This document shows positions 23,500 through 33,200 of a DNA stretch of 47,303 nt, in pieces. The translations under genes and the position numbers were made by a program. The notes under the pieces are model-generated. The model was given only the letters and a program-made list of their open reading frames with translations, did not search any database and was not told the DNA's origin. The stretch is from VRUE01 sp036557525 (GTDB lineage Bacteria; Actinomycetota; Thermoleophilia; Solirubrobacterales; 70-9), in assembly GCA_036557525.1 (NCBI GenBank), contig DATBHH010000126.1, positions 1 through 47,303 of the forward strand, written 5' to 3'. Every line of letters starts with the position of its first letter. Within the stretch, counting starts at the first letter, position 1.

Positions 23500-23529
23500 T
23501 TGACATAAATGGGCAGGTGTGTCTAGAGT
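23500..23529 (+). promoter_or_regulatory. Sigma-70-type promoter of the secreted-protein operon
   Basis: TTGACA at 23500-23505 is a perfect -35; TAGAGT at 23524-23529 is a good -10; spacing is 18 bases. Predicted start near 23536, leaving a 5' leader of about 115 bases before ATG 23652. This is the best consensus promoter I see in the window and should drive genes A-D. Confidence 0.75.
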
Positions 23530-23534
23530 GCTGC

Positions 23535-23643
23535 GTCCGCCACGCAGGGAACTCGGTGGCGGAAGGGGAAACGCAAAACCGGCAGGTCCAGGGGCCGTCC
23601 CTCACGACCGGGGGGCCGTGGGAACGGCATGGTGAAGCAGGAG
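23535..23643 (+). promoter_or_regulatory. Structured 5' leader of the secreted-protein operon
   Basis: Three hairpins follow in series. The first is TCCGCCAC (23536-23543) with GTGGCGGA (23556-23563), a perfect 8-bp stem. The second is GGTC/AGGG (23585-23588, 23590-23593) with CCCT/GACC (23599-23602, 23606-23609). The third is GCCGT (23615-23619) with ACGGC (23624-23628) closing a GGGA tetraloop of GNRA type. A Shine-Dalgarno AGGAG (23639-23643) then lies 8 bases before ATG 23652. The leader fits a cis-regulatory RNA, but I cannot match it to a known riboswitch class by eye. Confidence 0.45.
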
Positions 23644-23651
23644 ACGAGTTG

Positions 23652-26600
23652 ATGTATCGGGATTGCAGGCCATCATCGACATGGGAGCGCGCCCTCGTGG
23701 GAGGGATCTGCGCCAGCGCGATCGCGTTCTTCGCCCTCTTCGCCGCTCAGGCCTTCGCCGGCGAACACCTTGTCGTCACCGGCGAATACGGCAAGGAAGG
23801 TCCCGCCTCCTCCGGCCTCGGCAGCGGCTGCCGGCTCGCCTACAACAGCGCCGCCCAGGATCTTTACCTGTTCTCCGACGGGAAGATCTACGGCCTCTCG
23901 GTCACTCCCGGCTCGGCGACCCCGCTGGGTGGGAGCTTCCCGTTCAGCACCGGCATCAGCACCGGCTGCAACGACCCGGACATGGAAGTCGACAACTCCG
24001 GGAGCGGAAACATCTTTGCCGTCCAGTCAGGTGGGCAGATCTACGGCTGGAACTCGAGCGGCAGCGCACTCGGCTCGCCGTGGCCGGTCTCCGTGTCCGG
24101 GGGAGGCGAAACCTGCGGCGTCGACGTGACCGCGACCGGCGAAGTGTGGGGCGGCAACTACAGCCAGGAAAAGATCGTCAAATACACCGCTTCCGGAGCC
24201 GCGGCCGGGTCGATCTCGATCGGCTTCTCCTTCTGCAAGTTCGCGATCGACCACTCGACCGGGGACATCTACGTCCTGCCGTACAACGGCGGCGAAATCG
24301 TCAAGTTCACCGCCGCGAGCGGATACACCACCAAAGTCAACTTTCCGGCCGCCGGAGACGGCAACGCCGGCCTCGCCGTAAACGGCCTCGAACACAAGCT
24401 GTACGTGGGCAACAGCACGGCCCAGCTCAAGGCCTACGACACGGAAACGGGATCCCTGGTGGAAACCATCGAACTCGGGGCGAGCGGCGGTCGAGGGCTC
24501 GCGGTGGATGAAGGAACCGACACCCTGTTCGTGACCGTCGGAAGCGGCGCGAGCGGCGTGATCCGCGAATACCTCGGACTGAAGACGCCGAAGGCGACGA
24601 CCGGTGAACCGATCGGAAACAGCGAGGTCAGCGGCATCGCCGATCCGAACGAAGTCGGGCCGATCACCGAATGCTACTTCGAATACGGGCTGACCCCGGC
24701 CTACGGCAGCAAACAGAACTGCGCCGAGTCGCTTCCGATCGCGACCGAAGAGGCGGTTTCAGCCGAACTGCCGGGCCTGATCGGCGAGGAAACGTACCAC
24801 TACCGCCTGGTTCTCGCCAACGGCGAACCGAATGTCATCGGCCGGGGGGGCGACAGGACGATCGTCCCCCACAACGTCAAGGGCCTGACCACCGAAGCGG
24901 CGACCGAAATCACCCAGCAGTCCGCGGTCCTCAATGCCGGCTTCGAAGGCACCGGCGAAGACACCCGCTACTACTTCGAGTGGGGCCAGACCACCGCCTA
25001 CGGGCACAAGACCGCCGTTCCGCCCGGCGATGACGCCGGGGTGACGACCGGTCCCACCCATATCTCGACCGAGGTCACCAGCCTCGAACCCGGGATCACC
25101 TACCACTACCGCGTCGTCGGCGAAAACTCGATCGGCATCTCGAAGGCGAACGATCGGACCTTCAAGACCAACGAACTGCCCTCGATCGAATCCTCGACCA
25201 GCAGCCACCTGACGGCGAGCTCGGCGGAGATCGACGCCAAGATCAATCCGCACGAATTCGAAACCGAATACTTCGTCGAATACGGCCCAACGCCGGAATA
25301 CGGGTCGGTGGCCCCGGTTCCGAGCGGGGTTCTGCCCGCCGCCAACTCTCCGCAGGACGTCGTCGTCCCCCTGACCGGCCTCGAGGGAGTCACCTACCAC
25401 TTCCGGGTCGTCGCCGAAAACGAGTGGGGCCGGGTCGTGACCGAAGATCAATCCTTCAACTTCTTCCCGCCGCTGTGTCCGAATTCCTCCGAGCGGGAGC
25501 AGACTGGCGGCCAGTACCTGCCCGATTGCCGTGCATACGAGCTGGTATCGCCCGAAGAAACCGGGAACGTCGAGCTCACCAATGCTCCGGCGACCGTCGG
25601 TCCCTATGCGACGAACCCGGCTCGGTTTGCATTCGAAGGGTTCCTCGGCGGGATCAAGGGCACCGAACCGACCAACGCCCTCGGCAGCGACGCCTATGTC
25701 GCCACCCGCACCAGCAGCGGCTGGAAGACGCACCTTGTCGGGCTGCGCGGCTACGAAGGAACCGCTGCCGGCGTTCTGTTTGCGAACCTCGACTTCAGCA
25801 AGTTCCTCGACTTCCGCGAAAACGGAGGATTCGAAGGCGAGCCCCAGCCGCCCCACGCCATTCCCTTCGTCTGGGACGTCGAAGGCAATCTTCTCGAACG
25901 GTGGCCGGCGAACTTCGAAAGCATCCCGAACTCCGAAGAAACCAAGGGCGCCTTCCAACCCTCTCCCGATCTCAGCCACCTCGCCTTCTCCTCGACCAAC
26001 GTCGCCTTCACGTCCGAAGGCCTGACGGGCGGAGCCGGTTCGGCCTACGACTACGACACGGCCACCGGGACGACGACGCTGATCTCCAAGACCGCCGCCG
26101 GGGACATCGAACTGGAGCCCGGAAACCCGGGCTCCCCGGGGGTGGGCATCTTCTTCCCCGGGGGGTACCTGCAGTTCGCAGGCCAGGAATTGACCTCGCA
26201 GAAACCGACCACCATCAACCCGGCGATCTCGACCGACGGCTCGCACATCCTGATGGCGACCTCGAGCGGGCCGATCGGCTTCTTCACTCACCCGTTGCCG
26301 CCGACGCGCCTCTACATGTCGGTCGACGACGCCATCACCTACGAAGTGTCGCGGGGCAAGGACGTGCGGTACGTCGCGATGACCGCAGACGGCACCAGGG
26401 TCTTCTTCACCTCGCCCGAACAGCTGACCGGCGAAGACACCGACAACAGCGTCGATCTCTACATGTGGAGCCAGGAAGGGGACCGGCTGACGCTGATCTC
26501 GAAGGGGGGCGAAGGAGCCGAAGGCAGCGGCAACAGCGACGCATGCAGCGCCTCCTGGATCAGCGGCTGCGGCATCGCCCCGGTGATGGGCAGCGCCCTG

Positions 26601-27512
26601 ACGGATAACTCCGTCGCCGCCGGCAGCGGCGAAGTGTACTTCTACTCACCCGAACAGCTGGACGGCAGCAAAGGGCTCGCCGGCAAGGAGAACCTCTACG
26701 TCTACCGCGAAGGCAGGCCGCAGTTCGTCACCGCCCTCAGCCCGATCGGCGGCGAAGCCGGCCCGGTGACGCGGATGCAGGTCTCGCCCGACGGCGATCA
26801 CATGGCCTTCGTCACCGCGAGCCGGGTGACGAGCTACAACAACAACGGCCTCGAAGAGATGTACTCCTACGATCCGGCCGACCGGAAGGTCGTCTGCGTC
26901 TCCTGTCGCCCCGACGGCGAACCTCCGACCGTCGACATCGAAGCCAGCAAGATGGGCCTCTTCATGTCGAATGACGGCCGGACCTTCTTCTCGACCGAAG
27001 ATCCGCTCGTCCCGACGGACACCAACGCACAGCAGGACGTATACGAGTACGTCGAAGGCAGGCCGCAGCTGATCACCACCGGCACCGGAACCAGCCAGTC
27101 GAAACGCGGCGGATTCGGAGGCTCCGGCAACAAGGGTCAGGAAGGTCTCGCCGGGGTCAGCGCCGACGGCATCAACGTCTACTTCTCCAGCCGCGACGTG
27201 CTCGTCCCCCAGAATCACAACGGGCCCTTCCTCGCCTTCTACGACGCCCGGACAGACGGAGGCTTCGCGTACGAACCCCCGCTCGCCCCATGCGAAGCGG
27301 CGGATGAGTGCCACGGAGAAGGAAATCCTCCACCGCTGCCGCCGACGGTCGCCAGCGAAGGCAATCTCGGCTCGCGCGGGAACGCGCCATCACCGAAGCG
27401 GCACGGCCGAAACCACAAACGTCACCACAAGCGACATCACAGGCGCTCGCGCCGTCACGGCAAACGTCACGCAAGGCACCACCTCCGCCGGGGAAGGCAT
27501 GGCGATGCCTAG
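23652..27512 (+). CDS. Operon gene A: giant secreted propeller / Fn3-like protein with basic His-rich tail
   Basis: 1286 residues. Signal peptide 1-36 (cut after AFA). Residues about 38-305 form a first NHL/kelch-like beta-propeller. Three Fn3-like repeats of about 95 residues follow (about 309-405, 409-505, 507-603), each with YFEYG/YFEWG-x-T-x-x-YG and YHYR motifs. A conserved Cys module reads CPNSSEREQTG, then LPDCRAYELVSP (about 608-634). A second, TolB/PD40-like propeller spans about 640-1200 (FTSPEQLTGEDTDNSVDLY). The end has DECHGEG and a 38-residue tail with 11 His plus many Arg/Lys. Exported; function unknown. Start ATG 23652 has AGGAG upstream. Pro-rich linkers and the tail suggest binding to wall polymers or metal ions (inference). 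Gene B overlaps its 3' end. Confidence 0.85.
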   Translation: MYRDCRPSSTWERALVGGICASAIAFFALFAAQAFAGEHLVVTGEYGKEGPASSGLGSGCRLAYNSAAQDLYLFSDGKIYGLSVTPGSATPLGGSFPFSTGISTGCNDPDMEVDNSGSGNIFAVQSGGQIYGWNSSGSALGSPWPVSVSGGGETCGVDVTATGEVWGGNYSQEKIVKYTASGAAAGSISIGFSFCKFAIDHSTGDIYVLPYNGGEIVKFTAASGYTTKVNFPAAGDGNAGLAVNGLEHKLYVGNSTAQLKAYDTETGSLVETIELGASGGRGLAVDEGTDTLFVTVGSGASGVIREYLGLKTPKATTGEPIGNSEVSGIADPNEVGPITECYFEYGLTPAYGSKQNCAESLPIATEEAVSAELPGLIGEETYHYRLVLANGEPNVIGRGGDRTIVPHNVKGLTTEAATEITQQSAVLNAGFEGTGEDTRYYFEWGQTTAYGHKTAVPPGDDAGVTTGPTHISTEVTSLEPGITYHYRVVGENSIGISKANDRTFKTNELPSIESSTSSHLTASSAEIDAKINPHEFETEYFVEYGPTPEYGSVAPVPSGVLPAANSPQDVVVPLTGLEGVTYHFRVVAENEWGRVVTEDQSFNFFPPLCPNSSEREQTGGQYLPDCRAYELVSPEETGNVELTNAPATVGPYATNPARFAFEGFLGGIKGTEPTNALGSDAYVATRTSSGWKTHLVGLRGYEGTAAGVLFANLDFSKFLDFRENGGFEGEPQPPHAIPFVWDVEGNLLERWPANFESIPNSEETKGAFQPSPDLSHLAFSSTNVAFTSEGLTGGAGSAYDYDTATGTTTLISKTAAGDIELEPGNPGSPGVGIFFPGGYLQFAGQELTSQKPTTINPAISTDGSHILMATSSGPIGFFTHPLPPTRLYMSVDDAITYEVSRGKDVRYVAMTADGTRVFFTSPEQLTGEDTDNSVDLYMWSQEGDRLTLISKGGEGAEGSGNSDACSASWISGCGIAPVMGSALTDNSVAAGSGEVYFYSPEQLDGSKGLAGKENLYVYREGRPQFVTALSPIGGEAGPVTRMQVSPDGDHMAFVTASRVTSYNNNGLEEMYSYDPADRKVVCVSCRPDGEPPTVDIEASKMGLFMSNDGRTFFSTEDPLVPTDTNAQQDVYEYVEGRPQLITTGTGTSQSKRGGFGGSGNKGQEGLAGVSADGINVYFSSRDVLVPQNHNGPFLAFYDARTDGGFAYEPPLAPCEAADECHGEGNPPPLPPTVASEGNLGSRGNAPSPKRHGRNHKRHHKRHHRRSRRHGKRHARHHLRRGRHGDA

Positions 27513-30261
27513 CCACCCCGGTGGGAAGCGCAGCCGTGGCGCGCTGCTCCTGACCGCGACCTTGATCGCGGTCGGGGCGCTGGCGCCGGCGCGAGCGGCG
27601 GCCGAGGCGCCGATCTATCAGTTCGAAGTCACCCCGTCGACCACCCAGGCCGGCGGCCATCCGAACCTCGACACGCTGATCTGGGTCGGGAACCGGTACA
27701 CGCAGCACATCCCCCCGCCCAGCTGCGACTGCCAGGACGCCGAGGACATCAACCTCGAAATGCCTCGCGGCGTGATCGGCAACCCGCACGCCTCGCCGCA
27801 ATGCAGCGCCGCCGACTTCTCGACCAACGATTGCCCGCCGGAGACCCAGGTCGGCTCCGTCGTCGTCAGCCTCAATGCCGAAGAACCGGGCTCCTCGGGC
27901 TTCGGCGTGATCGCGGTTGAGAACCTGGTCCCGCACCCCGGTGAGGCGGGACTGCTCGGCTTCAACTTCCCATTTCTCCATTTCGGGGTCTACGAGCAGA
28001 TCAACTCGCGAACCGAGAGCGACTACGGCCTCGACGTGACCACGGAAGACATCACGCACCTGCTGCCGATCGCGTTCATCGAAGAGCATCTCTGGGGTGT
28101 TCCCGCCGCATCTGAAAACGACTTCGAACGCCTCCCGGCCGGGTGGGACTCCTTCGAAGACGGACAGGCTCCGCCGACGCCGTCGAATGCGGCGAAAGAA
28201 CCGTTCCTCTCGAATCCGACGACGTGCAACCAGCCGAACCTCTCGGCACACCTCACGGTCACCGCATACGACCGCGGCGTGACCGAGGCGGACAGTCCCT
28301 ATCCGGCAACCACCGGCTGCGACCAGCTCAGCTTCAACCCCAGCCTCTACGCGCAGCCGACGACGACGGCGACCGACACCGCGTCCGGCCTGGACGTCGA
28401 CCTCCAGGTGCCTCAGCAGATGAGTCCGAAAGTTCCCTCGCCCTCGGAGATCCGTGGCGCAACGGTCACCCTCCCGCCCGGATTCTCGATCAACCCGAAC
28501 GCCGCTGACGGCAAGACCTCCTGCTCCAATACGGAAGCTGCGATCGGGACCCGGAACGAAGCCCGGTGTCCCGAGAATTCCAAGGTCGGCACGGTCAGTG
28601 TCAACAGCTCCGCCCTGCCCGGGCCGATCCCCGGCTACATCTACCTCGGGACGCCCCTGCCCGGCGATCGGTATCGCCTGATTCTCACCGCCAACGGCTA
28701 CAACGTCCACGTAAAGCTGGCAGGCTCCGCACTGGCCGACGAACACACCGGTCAGGTCACGGTCTCCTTCCAGGAACTGCCGCAGACCCCGTTCTCCGAT
28801 TTCAACATGCACTTCTTCGGCTCCGAACGGGGGCTCCTCGCGACGCCGACCCAGTGCGGCACCTACGGCGTCAGCAGCACGTTCCTGCCGTGGGACAGCG
28901 AACTCCCCGAGCAGACATCCACCCAGTACTTCACCCTCGGCAGCGGCCCGGGCGGCAGCGCCTGTCCTCCGTCCATCCGGCCGTTCCAGCCGAGTCTCCG
29001 GGGCGGGGTCGCGGACAAGACCGCCGGCAGGCATTCTCCCTTCTCGATAACGCTCACCCGCCCCGACGGGGACCAGGACCTGACCGGGCTAGACGTCACC
29101 ACCCCGCCGGGCTTCGCCGCGACCCTGGTCGGCGTCACCTACTGCCCGGACGCGACCCTCGCCGCGGCCGGGTCGCCGACCTCCTCCGGCCTCGCCGAGC
29201 TGGCCGCGCAGAGCTGCCCCTCGAGCTCTCAGATCGGCACCGCCTCGACGGCGGCGGGGGCCGGGAATCATCCCGTCTATCTGCCCGGAAGGGTCTTCCT
29301 CGCCGGTCCCTACAAGGGGGCTCCGCTGAGCCTGGCGGTGGTGACGCCGGCCGTCTCGGGACCGTACGACCTCGGCAACGTCGTCGTTCGAGCCGCGCTG
29401 GACGTCAACCCGGTGACGGCCCAGATCACCGCGGTCTCGGATCCGCTGCCGCTGATCGTCGGGGGGATTCCGCTGCGACTGCGACAGATCCTGGTCAACC
29501 TCGACCGACCGGGATTTGCGCTCAACCCCACCAACTGCGGGCGGTTTGCGGTGCAGGCCAGGGTCTTCGGCGATCAGGGCGCGGAGGCCGATCCCTCCGT
29601 CCCGTTCCAGGTCGCGGACTGCGCCGAAATCCCGTTCGGGCCGAAGCTTTCCCTGAGACTGGATCACGGCCTCAAGCACACCCAGAATCCGGCGCTGCAG
29701 GCGACCCTCACGGCCGGTCCCGGCGAAGCCAACATCGAGCGGACGGTGGTCAAGATGCCGCGCTCGATGTTGCTTGACAACGCACACATCCAGAGTCCCT
29801 GCACGAAAGTCCAGTTCGCCGCGAACGCCTGCCCGCCGGGTTCGGTCCTCGGCAGCGCCAAGGCCGAGTCGCCGCTGCTCGAAAAGCCGCTGGAAGGGCC
29901 GGTCTACCTTGCTTCCGGGTACGGCCACAGGCTGCCCGACCTCCTCGCTGCCCTCAAGGGGCAGGTCGACATCAATCTCGATGCGCGCGTCGATTCGGTC
30001 CATGGCGCCCTGCGCACCAGCTTCGAAACCGTGCCCGACGTTCCCGTCACCAGGTTCACGCTGAACCTGATCGGGGGCAAGAGAGGCCTGCTGCAGAACA
30101 GCGTCAATCTCTGCGGCCACGTCCAGCGCGCGGCCGTGAAGTTGACCGGCCAGAACAACCGCCGGATGAGCGCGCGGCCGAAGATCCACCTGGCCTGCGG
30201 CGGACATGCCTCCCGCAGCCGGCATCGGCGCCGGGCGTCGGCCGACGGGGGGGCGAAGTGA
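27505..30261 (+). CDS. Operon gene B: secreted cysteine-containing partner protein, unknown family
   Basis: 918 residues from ATG 27505 (GGAAGG 7 bases upstream; ATG 27499 is the alternative). Signal peptide to about residue 33 (ALAPARA). Mature start carries STTQAGGHPNLD (about 45-56). Further landmarks: PSEIRGATVTLPPGFSINP, NPNAADGKTSC, FQPSLRGG, RPDGDQDLTGL, GVTYCPDATLA, FLAGPYKGAPLSLAVVTPA, PGEANIERTVVKMP and a C-terminal GGKRGLLQNSVNLCGH. Many paired cysteines and beta-strand-like stretches suggest repeated Ig-like domains with disulfides. I know no function for this family. It is a paralogue of gene D throughout its length. Overlaps gene A by 8 bases and gene C by 4 (GTGA). Confidence 0.82.
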   Translation: MPSHPGGKRSRGALLLTATLIAVGALAPARAAAEAPIYQFEVTPSTTQAGGHPNLDTLIWVGNRYTQHIPPPSCDCQDAEDINLEMPRGVIGNPHASPQCSAADFSTNDCPPETQVGSVVVSLNAEEPGSSGFGVIAVENLVPHPGEAGLLGFNFPFLHFGVYEQINSRTESDYGLDVTTEDITHLLPIAFIEEHLWGVPAASENDFERLPAGWDSFEDGQAPPTPSNAAKEPFLSNPTTCNQPNLSAHLTVTAYDRGVTEADSPYPATTGCDQLSFNPSLYAQPTTTATDTASGLDVDLQVPQQMSPKVPSPSEIRGATVTLPPGFSINPNAADGKTSCSNTEAAIGTRNEARCPENSKVGTVSVNSSALPGPIPGYIYLGTPLPGDRYRLILTANGYNVHVKLAGSALADEHTGQVTVSFQELPQTPFSDFNMHFFGSERGLLATPTQCGTYGVSSTFLPWDSELPEQTSTQYFTLGSGPGGSACPPSIRPFQPSLRGGVADKTAGRHSPFSITLTRPDGDQDLTGLDVTTPPGFAATLVGVTYCPDATLAAAGSPTSSGLAELAAQSCPSSSQIGTASTAAGAGNHPVYLPGRVFLAGPYKGAPLSLAVVTPAVSGPYDLGNVVVRAALDVNPVTAQITAVSDPLPLIVGGIPLRLRQILVNLDRPGFALNPTNCGRFAVQARVFGDQGAEADPSVPFQVADCAEIPFGPKLSLRLDHGLKHTQNPALQATLTAGPGEANIERTVVKMPRSMLLDNAHIQSPCTKVQFAANACPPGSVLGSAKAESPLLEKPLEGPVYLASGYGHRLPDLLAALKGQVDINLDARVDSVHGALRTSFETVPDVPVTRFTLNLIGGKRGLLQNSVNLCGHVQRAAVKLTGQNNRRMSARPKIHLACGGHASRSRHRRRASADGGAK

Positions 30262-33200
30262 CGATCAGGGGAGCGAGACTCAGCAGGCGCCCGCGAGCCG
30301 CGGTCCTCTGCGTCTGCCTGGCGGCGGTCGGCAGCCTGTTCGCAGCCGGGTCCGCGCAGGCCCTCCAGTTCACCCCGCACACCCTCGAAGGCAGCTTCAA
30401 CGGCTCCGCGTCACCAGGCGGTCCCTTCAGCGAAGTCAAGAGCGTCGCCGTCGATCAGCAGAGCGGGGCCGTCTATGTCCTCACCACCCAGAGCGGGCTC
30501 AAGCTCTTCAAATTCAACGCCCAGGGCGTCGCGGCGGCGTTCACGGATCCCTCGCTCGCCGGCTCGAGCGTGCTGTCGGTCACCGGCGAAAGCGTCTGCG
30601 GCTGCAGTGAACCCAAGGTTGTCGTGGACAACTCGGGGGGCGCGCACCAGGGTCGGATCTACGTCGACAGCGGCTGGGTCGAAAAGATCTGGGCCTTCGA
30701 ACCGAGCGGCGCAGCCGTGGGCGGCAACTTCCCGATGGAAATTTCCGCCGAAGCCATCGCGGTCGATCCCGAAACCGGCGGGCTGCTTGCCGAGGGCATC
30801 CACCTGATCGACCACGTGTACGAATTCACCCCGGACGGCGTCGAAACAGGAAGGGACGTGAAAATCTTCTTGGGAGAAGGCTTCTCCTTCAGACTGGAGG
30901 CCGGTCCGCACGGGGAACTCTTCACCTACGAAGGCCACAGCGGCATCCTCAAGTTCAGTCGGTCCGGCGAACTGATCGATACCCTCGCCAAGGGTACGTA
31001 CACATTCAACGTGGATCAGGCGTCCGGTGACGTTCTCAACGCCGAATACGAACGGGCGAGTCTGTTCGATTCCAACGGCGACGAACTGCCCGGTCTCACC
31101 TTTACGGGGTCTGCGCAGAGCGTCGCGCTGAACGGCGGCAACGGTTACATCTACGTTGCCCTCTACGGCTCCGTCGACGTCTTCGCGCCGCAGGCGCCCG
31201 TGACCCTGCCCGACGTGACCGTCGAACCGCCGACGAACATCGCCCCGACCTCCGTGACATTGGATGCGACGGTCAACCCGGACGCAGTCGAAACGACCGA
31301 ATGCGTCTTCGAATACGGCACGACCATCTCCTACGGCCAGACGATGCCCTGTGACCAGGGCCAGGCCCTTTCCGGCAGCTCGGCGACACCCGTCAGCGCC
31401 ACGATCTCCGGCCTCAACCAGGGGGCGACCTACCACTATCGCCTCGCGGTCGCCAATGCCAACGGCGCTTTCCGCACGCGGGACAAGGTCATCATCCCCT
31501 CCGATTTCCCGGCGGTGAAGGAACCGTACGTCACTGAAATCCATTCAGACAGCGTCGTCTTCCACGACGAAATCACGGCGGAAGGCGCGTCGACGACGTT
31601 CCACGTCCTCTACGGGACCGCCGACTGCGCGGCCGAACCCGGTGAATGCACATCCACCCCCGAGAGCTCCTCGATCGGCGGTGGGCTGTTCCCGGTGCTG
31701 GTGACCACCGGCGCAACGGGCCTGCAGCAGGGCACCACCTATCACTACGTGATCTTCGCCACGAACCAGAGCGGCACCACCGAATCATCGGAGCAGACCT
31801 TCACGACGTTCCCCTACACCCCGATCCTCGAGGATCCGTGCGCAAACGCGCACGTCCGCCAGCAGACGGGAGCGGCGCTTCTGGCCGACTGCCGGGCCTA
31901 TGAGCTGGTCTCGGCCGGGAACTCCGGCGGCTACAACGTCGAGTCCTACCTCACGGCAGGGCAGGAGCCCTTCGGTGGCTATCCGTATGCGGAGAATCCC
32001 CCGAAAGTGCTCTACGGGGTGCACGACGGCGCGATCCCGGGCAGCGGCCACCCGACCAACAACGGCCTCGACCCCTACATCGCGACCCGCGGCGAAAACG
32101 GCTGGAGCACCTCCTACGTCGGCGTCCCGGCCAACCTCCCCTATTCAGACGAATCCTTCGCCTCGCCGCTGGCGGGAGCCGACGCCTCGCTGGACACCTT
32201 CGCGTTCAGCGGGCCGGGGCTCTGCTCGCCCTGCTTCGCAGACGGCACCACCGGGATCCCGGTGAGGCTGCCGGACGGCAGCCTGGTGCAGGGGATGACC
32301 GGCTCCGAGCAGCCGGGGCCGTCCGCGGTGGCGAACATGCTGGTCAAGAAGCCGGTCTCAGCGGACGGCACCCACCTCATCTTCGGCTCGACCTCCGAAT
32401 TCGAGGAAGGGGCCGGCAGCCCCGCGATCTACGATCGCGACCTGAGCACCGGCATCACCCACGCCGTCTCCAAGGGACCCGGCGGCGGCCCGATCCCGTG
32501 TCTCATGAACTGCAGCTCCGACGGCCTCGCCGAGCTCGACGTCTCCGGCGACGGCTCGCGCATCGTCGTCGGGCAGCTGGTCGCCACCGACTCGGCCGGC
32601 AACCGCTATTGGCACCTCTATATGAACATCGGCGACTCGAGCAAAGCGATCGACCTGACTCCGGGGGCGGCAGATGGCGTGATCTATGGCGGGATGAGCG
32701 CCGACGGCACCAAGGTCTACTTCACCACCGCCGACCAGATCACCGGGCAGGACACCGACAACAGCGCCGATCTCTATCGCGACGACGTCACCCCATCGGG
32801 CGCCAACCCGTCCCTCGTCTCCGTCGGCGGCGGCGGCAGTGGCAACAGCGACTCGTGCGAACCGCTCGCGAACTCGGCGAACCCGCACTGGAACACGACG
32901 GGCTCGACTGAAAACTGCGACGTCGTCGCGGTCGGGGGCGGTGGGGGAGTCGCCGCCGGTGACGGCAGCGTCTTCTTCCTCAGCCCCGAGCTGCTCGACG
33001 GCACCTCCGAACCACAGGACGGCGTCGCCAACGCGCCTAACCTCTACATCTCGAGGCCCGGCTCACCGCCGCACTTCGTCGCCACCCTGGAGTCGAGCCT
33101 CACCGGCCCGACCCCGGCGCTGCTGAAGCATCCGTTCCAGGGCACCTTCGCCGCCAGCCCCAACCCGGAGTTCGTCGCGGTCGACAACTCGGGGGGCGCC

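Noticed and set aside
23545..23590. Partial resemblance of the operon leader to c-di-GMP-I (ACGCAAA) and cobalamin (AGGGAA..CGGTG) riboswitch words.
   Set aside because: The required partner helices and remaining conserved blocks are missing, and the actual strong hairpins conflict with both folds. A covariance-model search would decide.
27304..27504. An upstream extension of gene B to base 27304.
   Set aside because: That part is the shifted frame of gene A's basic tail; the signal peptide and ribosome site place the start at 27505 (or 27499).
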